Assembly (NCBI GenBank): GCA_003151655.1
Contig: PLYB01000346.1
Span: 16,019 to 22,228 of the forward strand
Direction: 5' to 3'
DNA from: Gallionellaceae bacterium
GTDB taxonomy: Bacteria; Pseudomonadota; Gammaproteobacteria; Burkholderiales; Gallionellaceae
Length of the DNA stretch: 6,210 nucleotides
Positions 1 to 5,395 of this stretch are shown piece by piece. Under the pieces are notes generated by a model that was not told the origin of the DNA, made no database searches, and saw only the letters and a program-made list of their open reading frames with translations. A program made the translations under genes and the position numbers. Positions within the stretch are counted from its first letter, which is position 1, and each line of letters starts with the position of its first letter.

Positions 1-358
1 TCAAGTCCCGCGCAAAATCCGGCATGAAGAACAAATAAAAATGGCTCAGATGATCGGCAATATTTTCTGCGGCAAGCGTCAGATTGGCTGCAAGACGGCC
101 ATTCTCGGGCGGCTGCAATCCCATTGCATGTGCCAGTGCCTGCGCCGATGCGGCCGACTGTGCCACCGAACAGATACCGCAAATACGCGGCACGTACACC
201 AGCGCGTCCAGCGGATGTTTGTCTTTGAGTATCTGTTCAAAACCGCGATACATCGGAGAATTCACATACGCCGATTGCACGCGACCATCGGCGATATCCA
301 GCGATACTTCCAGATCACCTTCCACGCGATTGAACGGACCTACGACTAAACGTTTCAT
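1..358 (-). CDS. hoxC: H2-sensing (regulatory) [NiFe] hydrogenase large subunit HoxC/HupV, N-terminal part
   Basis: This is the large, nickel-containing subunit of the cytoplasmic regulatory hydrogenase, which detects H2 rather than conserving energy. Only the first 119 residues are present; the frame is still open at base 1. The protein opens with MKRLVVGPFNRVEGDLEV, the usual start of the family with the FNRVEGD box at residues 9-15. The L1 motif RICGICS lies at 58-64, giving Cys60 and Cys63 as two of the four Ni ligands; the other two (L2 motif) would be near the missing C-terminus. Ile62 and Phe110 fall at the positions that narrow the gas channel in the C. necator sensor hydrogenase. The ATG at 358-356 overlaps the hoxB stop codon (ATGA), which fixes the start and suggests translational coupling. 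Family assignment is firm. The sensor role rests on these residues, on the HoxB partner and on the neighbouring hoxA. Confidence 0.95.
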   Translation of the reverse strand, partial: MKRLVVGPFNRVEGDLEVSLDIADGRVQSAYVNSPMYRGFEQILKDKHPLDALVYVPRICGICSVAQSAASAQALAHAMGLQPPENGRLAANLTLAAENIADHLSHFYLFFMPDFARDL

Positions 359-1374
359 TTATGGCGCGTCCTTTTTGCGGCGGGTAGCACCACCTGATGA
401 TCCGCTACCGCATTTTCTTTGACACGCTTGGGCGTGGCGGATTTGGAAAGCGAAGCCAGCACCACGAACCATGCTTTCGGCATATCGATAGGCAAACCGA
501 TCGGAATACCACCGAGCTTGGGTGTTTCCGCGAAGGGATGTCCCGGTTCCTCAAAGCCGGGTTCGGTGCAGGCGATGCAGGTATAGCCGCCACGAACACA
601 AGAGCCTTCGCCATTCCACAAACGGATATTGCAATCGGCATGCGCTTGCGTGCCTTTGCAACCCAGATTTTCCATCAGGCAGCCGAGGTCGGATGGCTTG
701 TGCGCACTGGCTTTGAATTCGTAAAATTCATTGCGCGTGCAACCATGATGCACCAGATGATCGGCATACAAACGCGGGCGCTGCAAAGCATCCAGACTCT
801 GCGTGTTCAACATACCGGAAGCCAGCGCAGCGAGCGTTTCTATCACCCAGTTAGGATGCGTGGGGCAACCAGCAATATTGATCACGGGCAAGCCGCTGCT
901 GTCGCGATACTCCTGCCCCAACAAACCGCCAGGTGCATCGCCCTCGAATTGCAGGCCGCACGCATCGGTCGGATTATTCCCGGCGGCAGTAATCCCGCCA
1001 AAAGCCGCACAATTCCCCACCGCCACGGTATGGCGCGCAACTCGCGCCAGCCGCTCGACCAGCGTCATCACCGAATCGCCGCCGGTCGTGCGGTGAAAGC
1101 CGCCACTGCCGTTTGGCCCGCGCAATACCGCCCCTTCCAGACAAAGAATATCTAATCTGGTTGCTCCGCTCACACAATCGTCGATGATACGGCGTGCCTC
1201 TTGGGCACTCTCTTCCGACAAGGACGGGTGCCACAAAATATTGATGCCGAAACCCGCCAAGGTATCGAACAGATTAGTGCAATCCGCATTGAGCAAAGAG
1301 AGCGTGCAACCGCCGCAACCACCGGATTGCAGCCAGAGCAAATTGAGAGGCGGGTATTGAAAATTGTCTTTCAC
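355..1374 (-). CDS. hoxB: H2-sensing (regulatory) [NiFe] hydrogenase small subunit HoxB/HupU
   Basis: This is the iron-sulfur subunit of the regulatory hydrogenase, 339 residues, which passes electrons between the HoxC active site and its partner. Proximal cluster ligands are Cys20 and Cys23 (GGCGGC), Cys122 (GNCAAFGG) and Cys170 (GCPTHP). Distal ligands are His209, Cys212, Cys232 and Cys239. Medial ligands are Cys248, Cys266 and Cys269, plus Cys259 where standard hydrogenases have proline, so three [4Fe-4S] clusters are expected. The N-terminus goes straight into NLLWLQSGG with no twin-arginine signal, and there is no C-terminal membrane anchor, so the protein should stay in the cytoplasm. 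The region after the last cluster (about 70 residues, ending KRTRHK) includes the tail that in C. necator HoxB is needed for assembly with the kinase HoxJ. The start is GTG; it is the only start codon in frame between the hoxA stop and the conserved region, and it has a good Shine-Dalgarno sequence. Long matches in character to Rhodobacter HupU support the call. Confidence 0.96.
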   Translation of the reverse strand: MKDNFQYPPLNLLWLQSGGCGGCTLSLLNADCTNLFDTLAGFGINILWHPSLSEESAQEARRIIDDCVSGATRLDILCLEGAVLRGPNGSGGFHRTTGGDSVMTLVERLARVARHTVAVGNCAAFGGITAAGNNPTDACGLQFEGDAPGGLLGQEYRDSSGLPVINIAGCPTHPNWVIETLAALASGMLNTQSLDALQRPRLYADHLVHHGCTRNEFYEFKASAHKPSDLGCLMENLGCKGTQAHADCNIRLWNGEGSCVRGGYTCIACTEPGFEEPGHPFAETPKLGGIPIGLPIDMPKAWFVVLASLSKSATPKRVKENAVADHQVVLPAAKRTRHK

Positions 1375-1379
1375 GTTTG

Positions 1380-1387
1380 TCCTTTCT
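1380..1387 (-). promoter_or_regulatory. Ribosome binding site of hoxB
   Basis: On the minus strand AGAAAGGA lies 5 bases before the GTG start of hoxB. It supports the GTG as the true start. Most of the site (1382-1387) is also part of the 3' arm of the neighbouring hairpin, so folding of the RNA could limit ribosome access. The effect on translation is inference. Confidence 0.75.
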
Positions 1388-1405
1388 CCCGCTTGCGGGA
1401 GAGAG
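1382..1405. repeat. REP-like palindrome between hoxA and hoxB
   Basis: On the plus strand TCTCCCGC (1385-1392) and GCGGGAGA (1395-1402) form a perfect 8-base inverted repeat around TT. Two more pairs are possible beyond one mismatch, so the arms reach 1382 and 1405. The adjoining GAGAG-TTA-GAGAGAGGG stretch (to 1417) resembles the flank of the REP-type repeats with a CTCTCCCGCAAGCGGGAGA core that are scattered in many proteobacterial genomes. It fills most of the 51-base hoxA-hoxB gap. There is no run of T after the stem in the direction of transcription, so it is not a typical intrinsic terminator. It may stabilise mRNA ends or act in translation; that is inference. Confidence 0.75.
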
Positions 1406-1425
1406 TTAGAGAGAGGGAAGCGCTG

Positions 1426-2874
1426 TTATTCAGTTTTCTTCTCCAACCCATAGCGCGACAATTTACTGCGCAAGCCGACACGCGACAATCCCAGTTCAGC
1501 CGCAGCTTTGGTTTTGTTCCAGCGCAAGCGTATCAGTGTTTCGCGCAGCACGCGCGCTTCCAGTGTTTCCATGCGTTCCTTGAGGCTGCCGTTTATCCCG
1601 GACAGCACTTGCATATCCGTGGCCTCATCTTCCGGTGTGGCGCGCAGTACTCTTGCAGAAAACAAATGCGCGCCAATATGCGCGGCTTCGCTCAACATCA
1701 AGGCACGCAGAATTTCGTTTTGCAATTCGCGTACATTGCCCGGCCAATGATAGCGCGTCAAACAGTCCAGTGACTCGGGAGAAAATCCCGCCACATCTTT
1801 ACCCATACTCTGTGCGGCGGAATTGAGCAGATCGAAAGCAATCAGCGGAATATCCATCTTGCGTTCGCGCAACGGCGGCACCGGCAACACAAACTGGGTC
1901 AAGCGATAGTACAGATCGGCGCGAAAGCGGCCGCGCTGCACCTCTTCTTCCAGATCGCGATTGGTCGCGGAAAGCACGCGCACATCCACCTTGCGCGAAC
2001 GCGAACTGCCGACCGGACGAATCTCGCCTTCCTGCAATACGCGCAGTAACTTTACTTGAAATGCAGATGAGGTATCGCCGATCTCGTCCAGAAATATCGT
2101 GCCGCCATCGGCTTGCTCGAACAAACCGATACGGTCTTCAAAAGCGCCGGTAAAACTGCCGCGTTTGTGTCCGAATAATTCCGACTCCAATAATTGATCG
2201 GACATCGCCCCGCAATTTTCGATCACGAATGCGCGCCCGGAACGCGGGCTGGAATAATGGATGGCGCGTCCGAGCAATTCTTTGCCGGTACCGGATTCGC
2301 CCGCGATATGCACCGCGATGTCGCATCCTGCCACGCGCGAGGCCATATCGACGACCGCATTTAACGGACTGGCCGCTGCACGGGTAATGCGGGAAAATTC
2401 AAAATAATCGCGCAATTTTTCACGCTTGGTTTCCACGCGCCGACGCAATACCGGCTCGGCAGTACGCAATTCAAGATCCATGTTTTGAGTCTGCTGTTGC
2501 AGGTCGTACAACTGCGCAGCGGCTCGCACCGTCAACAGCAGCGACTCGGGATGCCAGGGCTTCATCACATACTGATAGATGCCCGCCTCATTCACACCCG
2601 CGATGATGTCCTGCGTTTCGGTATAACCGGAAATAATAATGCGCACCGTGTCCGGCCAACGCTCGCGCACCTCTTTCAAGAACTCGACACCGGTCATCTC
2701 CGGCATGCGCTGGTCGCATAACACCACCTGCACGGTTTCGCGCTCCATAATTTCGCGACCCTCTTTTGCGCTGGATGCGGTGCGCACCGTGAAGTCTTCT
2801 TCCAGCGTGCGGCGCAAAGATTCCTGCGAACGCACTTCGTCGTCGATGACCAAAATAGTGGGTAGTGTTGCCAT
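1426..2874 (-). CDS. hoxA: Hydrogenase transcriptional activator HoxA/HupR, NtrC-family response regulator
   Basis: This is a cytoplasmic, sigma-54-type activator of hydrogenase genes, 482 residues from the chosen ATG. The receiver domain (about 5-120) has the acidic pair Asp11/Asp12, the phospho-acceptor Asp54 (VLCDQRMPEMTG), Ser82 and Lys105 (MKPW). The AAA+ domain (about 165-395) has Walker A GESGTGKE at 192-199, a GSFTGA loop at 239-244 in place of GAFTGA, Walker B GGTIFLDE at 257-264, LSATNRDL at 301-308, the arginine finger region RFRADLYYRL at 316-325 and WPGNVREL at 377-384. A Fis-type helix-turn-helix ends the protein (about 453-474, NKTKAAAELGLSRVGLRSKL). An ATG 12 codons upstream (2910) would overlap hypE by 26 bases and has less support; the chosen start has AAAGGGG 5 bases ahead. 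In C. necator HoxA and Rhodobacter HupR the unphosphorylated form is active and the kinase switches it off without H2. The adjoining hoxBC genes make the same circuit likely. Target promoters are not in the window. Confidence 0.95.
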   Translation of the reverse strand: MATLPTILVIDDEVRSQESLRRTLEEDFTVRTASSAKEGREIMERETVQVVLCDQRMPEMTGVEFLKEVRERWPDTVRIIISGYTETQDIIAGVNEAGIYQYVMKPWHPESLLLTVRAAAQLYDLQQQTQNMDLELRTAEPVLRRRVETKREKLRDYFEFSRITRAAASPLNAVVDMASRVAGCDIAVHIAGESGTGKELLGRAIHYSSPRSGRAFVIENCGAMSDQLLESELFGHKRGSFTGAFEDRIGLFEQADGGTIFLDEIGDTSSAFQVKLLRVLQEGEIRPVGSSRSRKVDVRVLSATNRDLEEEVQRGRFRADLYYRLTQFVLPVPPLRERKMDIPLIAFDLLNSAAQSMGKDVAGFSPESLDCLTRYHWPGNVRELQNEILRALMLSEAAHIGAHLFSARVLRATPEDEATDMQVLSGINGSLKERMETLEARVLRETLIRLRWNKTKAAAELGLSRVGLRSKLSRYGLEKKTE

Positions 2875-2879
2875 CAGTG

Positions 2880-2886
2880 CCCCTTT
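2880..2886 (-). promoter_or_regulatory. Ribosome binding site of hoxA
   Basis: AAAGGGG on the minus strand sits 5 bases before the ATG at 2874 and overlaps the hypE stop codon TAA (2887-2885). It decides between this start and the in-frame ATG at 2910, and it implies that ribosomes finishing hypE help start hoxA. Confidence 0.7.
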
Positions 2887-3937
2887 AGCAAATCCTCGGT
2901 AATTGTTCACCCGCCAACCAATCCACCACGCGGCGACCTCCCATCTTGGTGGTCATCTGCACAAAGCCATGCGCATCTTCCAGCACCTCGCCGATGATGG
3001 ATGCGCTTTGTCCAAGCGGATGTGCGCGCATCACTGCCAACAATCGTGGAGCATCTTCCGGCGCGCAGATCGCGATGAGTTTGCCTTCGTTGGCGACATA
3101 TAACGGATCAAGCCCCAGAAACTCGCATGCCGCTTCGACCGGTTGATTCACCGCGATGGCGGACTCGTGCAGCATCATGCCGACAGCGGATTGTTTGGCG
3201 ATTTCATTCAGGGTCGTGGCCAAGCCGCCGCGCGTCGGGTCGCGCAACACACGCAGCTTTACGCCACTGTCCAGCATGACGGCGATGAGGCCGTGTAATG
3301 CGGCGGTGTCCGACACGATAGGCGCGGAAAAAGTCAGCCCCTCGCGCTGCGAAAGAATCGCCATGCCGTGATCACCGATCGTGCCGGACAGCAGAATCTT
3401 GTCGCCCGGTTGGGCAAGATCGCCGGACAGATGAATACCTTCGCGCGCCACGCCCACACCCGTGGTGGTGATAAATACGCCATCGCCTTTGCCGCGCTCC
3501 ACCACCTTGGTATCGCCGGTAACGACGGGCACACCGGCTTCGCGTGACGCGTGCGCCATCGACTCGACGATGCGTTTTAGATCAGCCAGCGGGAAGCCTT
3601 CTTCGAGGATGAACGAAGCAGCCAGATATAGCGGCGTAGCGCCCATCACCGCGACATCGTTGATCGTGCCATGGACAGACAAACAGCCGATGTCTCCGCC
3701 CGCAAAGAACAAAGGCGATACCACGTGGCTATCTGTTGCTATCACCAAGCGTCCGTTAGCGGGCGGCAACAACGCACCATCGTTGCCCTGTGCCAGATAT
3801 TTGTTATTGAACGCGGCAGCAAACAACTCAGTGATGAGTTGCGCCATAGCGCGACCACCGGAACCGTGCGACATATCCACCCGACCATTTTTGAGATCAA
3901 GCGGGCGCGAGTAGTTGGGTTTGACTGGACTCGTCAT
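2885..3937 (-). CDS. hypE: Hydrogenase maturation protein HypE, carbamoyl dehydratase
   Basis: HypE receives a carbamoyl group from HypF on its C-terminal cysteine and dehydrates it with ATP to a thiocyanate, the source of the two CN ligands of the hydrogenase iron. The protein has 350 residues, normal for the family, and ends in the diagnostic PRIC, so the acceptor is Cys350. It has the AIR-synthase/PurM-like fold: SHGSGGRAM near residues 24-32, ATDSHVVSPLFF near 68-79, GDIGCLSVHGTINDVAVMGA just after it, GDTKVVERGKGDG in the middle, then PGDKILLSGTIGDHG and LRDPTRGGLATTLNEIA. The ATG overlaps the hypD stop (ATGA) and is preceded by GGGAG 8 bases away. It hands over to HypC-HypD, encoded just upstream. 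The call is secure. Confidence 0.98.
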   Translation of the reverse strand: MTSPVKPNYSRPLDLKNGRVDMSHGSGGRAMAQLITELFAAAFNNKYLAQGNDGALLPPANGRLVIATDSHVVSPLFFAGGDIGCLSVHGTINDVAVMGATPLYLAASFILEEGFPLADLKRIVESMAHASREAGVPVVTGDTKVVERGKGDGVFITTTGVGVAREGIHLSGDLAQPGDKILLSGTIGDHGMAILSQREGLTFSAPIVSDTAALHGLIAVMLDSGVKLRVLRDPTRGGLATTLNEIAKQSAVGMMLHESAIAVNQPVEAACEFLGLDPLYVANEGKLIAICAPEDAPRLLAVMRAHPLGQSASIIGEVLEDAHGFVQMTTKMGGRRVVDWLAGEQLPRIC

Positions 3938-5046
3938 ACTGTCTCCCTGAATCTGCCATAACTATAGTGCGCCGCACACGCACCTTCGGACGACACCATG
4001 CAGGAGCCGACCGGATTTTCCGGCGTACACACGGTGCCAAAAATCTTGCATTCCTGCGGACGCTTTTGTCCGCGCAAAATGGCGGCGCATTCGCACGCTT
4101 TGTTGTCCGGTACGGCGACATAATCGATTTTGAATTTCAATTCGGCATCGAACGCGGCGAACTCGGGGCGCAGCTTCAACGCACTGTCGGGCACGCTGCC
4201 CAGGCCGCGCCATTCGAATACATCACGCAGTTCAAAAACTTCGGCCACCAGCGCCTGTGCTTTAAGATTGCCTGCGCGCGTCACGGCACGCGTGAATTCG
4301 TTCTCGACTTCGGCGCGTCCGTCGTTTATCTGGCGCACCAGCATGAGGATGGCCTGCATCACATCAAGCGGCTCGAAACCGGCGATAACTACCGGCTTGC
4401 CGTAATCATCGGCAAAGGGTTCATACGGTTTGCTGCCGATCACGGTGGATACATGCGCGGGGCCGACGAAACCATCGAGCGACACGCCGCCTTCCACAGT
4501 GAGAATGGCGTGCATCGCGGCGGGGGTCAGCACATGGTCGCAAAGGATACTGAAATTTTTGATCTCTTCGCTAGCTGCCTGTTTGACTGCCACCGCAGTG
4601 GGAGGTGTAGTCGTTTCGAATCCAATAGCGAGGAACACGACTTCGCGCTCTGGATTCTCGCGTGCGATTTTCAACGCATCCTGCGTCGAGTAAATCATGC
4701 GCACATCCGCACCGCCAGCCTTGGCGCGCATCAGCGAAAGATTATCGGAAGCAGGAACACGCAAGGTATCGGCATAGGTACACAGAATCACCCCCTGCTC
4801 ACGCGCCAGCCGTATCGCCTGATCCACGCGCCCGATGGGCAACACGCACACCGGACAGCCGGGGCCGTGAATCATGCGCACATTGGCGGGCAATAAATCA
4901 ACCAGACCGTATCGAGAAATAGCGTGGGTATGCCCGCCGCAAAATTCCATCAGGCGATAGGTTTTATGAGGAGCTGCTTCATGGGCGATATTGGCAGCGA
5001 TATTTTTTGCTAGTTCGCCATCGCGGAATTCATCGACGTATTTCAT
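3934..5046 (-). CDS. hypD: Hydrogenase maturation iron-sulfur protein HypD
   Basis: HypD is the scaffold on which Fe(CN)2CO is built, together with HypC, in the cytoplasm. The protein has 370 residues, a normal length. The conserved Fe-binding and redox cysteines are Cys36 (MEFCGGHTH), Cys64 and Cys67 (HGPGCPVC); their spacing of 28 and 3 matches Cys41, Cys69 and Cys72 of Escherichia coli HypD. The central part contains FLAIGFETTTPPTA and GFVGPAHVSTVIGSKPYE, both typical of the family. The C-terminal region carries six cysteines (318, 320, 333, 340, 349, 357) within a motif ending GSCMVSSEGACAAHY, four of which should hold the [4Fe-4S] cluster. The ATG overlaps the hypC stop (ATGA), and the bases ahead of it form only a weak ribosome binding site, so its translation probably depends on hypC. 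The call is secure. Confidence 0.98.
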   Translation of the reverse strand: MKYVDEFRDGELAKNIAANIAHEAAPHKTYRLMEFCGGHTHAISRYGLVDLLPANVRMIHGPGCPVCVLPIGRVDQAIRLAREQGVILCTYADTLRVPASDNLSLMRAKAGGADVRMIYSTQDALKIARENPEREVVFLAIGFETTTPPTAVAVKQAASEEIKNFSILCDHVLTPAAMHAILTVEGGVSLDGFVGPAHVSTVIGSKPYEPFADDYGKPVVIAGFEPLDVMQAILMLVRQINDGRAEVENEFTRAVTRAGNLKAQALVAEVFELRDVFEWRGLGSVPDSALKLRPEFAAFDAELKFKIDYVAVPDNKACECAAILRGQKRPQECKIFGTVCTPENPVGSCMVSSEGACAAHYSYGRFRETV

Positions 5047-5297
5047 GAGGCGCTTTCGTTCAGCTCGGCACGCAATTCATCCATTACGCCCATTTCGGCA
5101 AACATCTTCAGCGTGAGTTCGGCCTCTTCCTGATCCAGTTTTTGCAAAGCATAGCCAACATGCACGATGACATATTCACCGACTTGCGCTTCATCTACCA
5201 GCGCCAGTGAAATCTCTTTTCGCACACCGCCAAGATTGACGATGGCGTTGCCCGGAGTGGTTAGCTCTTCGATGCGGGCGGGTATGGCGAGACACAT
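5043..5297 (-). CDS. hypC: Hydrogenase maturation chaperone HypC
   Basis: HypC is a small chaperone that binds the iron site with HypD and then escorts it to the hydrogenase large subunit. The 84-residue protein starts MCLAIPARIEEL; Cys2 is the essential residue, exposed after removal of the first Met. The typical GEYVIVHVGYALQKLDQEEA follows at 40-59, with His46 in the usual place. A longer reading frame runs upstream to 5384, but its extra 29 residues come from the palindromic repeat and would bury Cys2, so the ATG at 5297 is the right start. It has an excellent AAAGGAG 6 bases ahead. It is the first of the closely coupled hypC-hypD-hypE set. Which large subunit it serves (HoxC, an energy-conserving enzyme elsewhere, or both) cannot be told from the window. 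Confidence 0.97.
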   Translation of the reverse strand: MCLAIPARIEELTTPGNAIVNLGGVRKEISLALVDEAQVGEYVIVHVGYALQKLDQEEAELTLKMFAEMGVMDELRAELNESAS

Positions 5298-5303
5298 ATC
5301 AAA

Positions 5304-5310
5304 CTCCTTT
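5304..5310 (-). promoter_or_regulatory. Ribosome binding site of hypC
   Basis: AAAGGAG on the minus strand lies 6 bases before the ATG at 5297. It is close to the ideal Shine-Dalgarno sequence and rules against the longer upstream start. It lies outside the palindrome, which ends at 5322. Confidence 0.8.
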
Positions 5311-5321
5311 AATTGCTGAAC

Positions 5322-5395
5322 GTAGGCTGGTGGTGAACAAAGTGAACCCCGGCATCTTGCTAAACGCTGGGGTTCGTACCTCACCGCCAGCCTAC
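5322..5395. repeat. Large imperfect palindrome (REP- or MITE-like) between hypF and hypC
   Basis: The outer arms are 5322-5336 (GTAGGCTGGTGGTGA) and 5381-5395 (TCACCGCCAGCCTAC): 15 positions with one T-G pair. An inner stem joins 5344-5353 (GAACCCCGGC) to 5366-5375 (GCTGGGGTTC), again with one T-G pair, around a 12-base loop. The two stems are separated by short unpaired stretches. The GTAGGCTGG...GAACCCC...GGGGTTC design resembles palindromic intergenic repeats I recall from many proteobacterial genomes. It carries no open reading frame of its own. It would form a strong hairpin in the hypF-hypC transcript, but no T run follows, so it is not a typical terminator. One end overlaps the last bases of hypF. 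Confidence 0.8.

Noticed and set aside
397..1155. Long plus-strand open frame (252 codons) opposite hoxB
   Set aside because: It is antisense to a highly conserved gene, has no recognisable domain, and follows from the codon bias of hoxB.
1382..1405. Intrinsic terminator after hoxA
   Set aside because: The stem has no following T run in the direction of transcription; the next bases are the hoxB ribosome binding site and start.
1201..1773. Plus-strand open frame spanning the hoxA-hoxB gap
   Set aside because: It reads through the REP-like repeat and both flanking genes in antisense; no ribosome binding site or protein family could be seen.
2875..2910. Upstream ATG start for hoxA
   Set aside because: It lies within the 3' end of hypE and would add a non-conserved MNNYRGFAKGAL; the ATG at 2874 is well spaced from AAAGGGG and fits the receiver domain start.
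3650..3675. Sigma-54-like TGGCACG on the minus strand inside hypE
   Set aside because: The -12 part is missing: the required GC is not at the right spacing, and the site is within a coding region.
3967..4896. Plus-strand open frame of 309 codons opposite hypD
   Set aside because: It runs antisense through the conserved HypD motifs, shows no family features, and its His/Arg-rich composition is typical of a mirror frame.
5298..5384. N-terminal extension of hypC (29 residues)
   Set aside because: It is translated palindromic repeat; HypC must start MC, and the ATG at 5297 has an excellent ribosome binding site.
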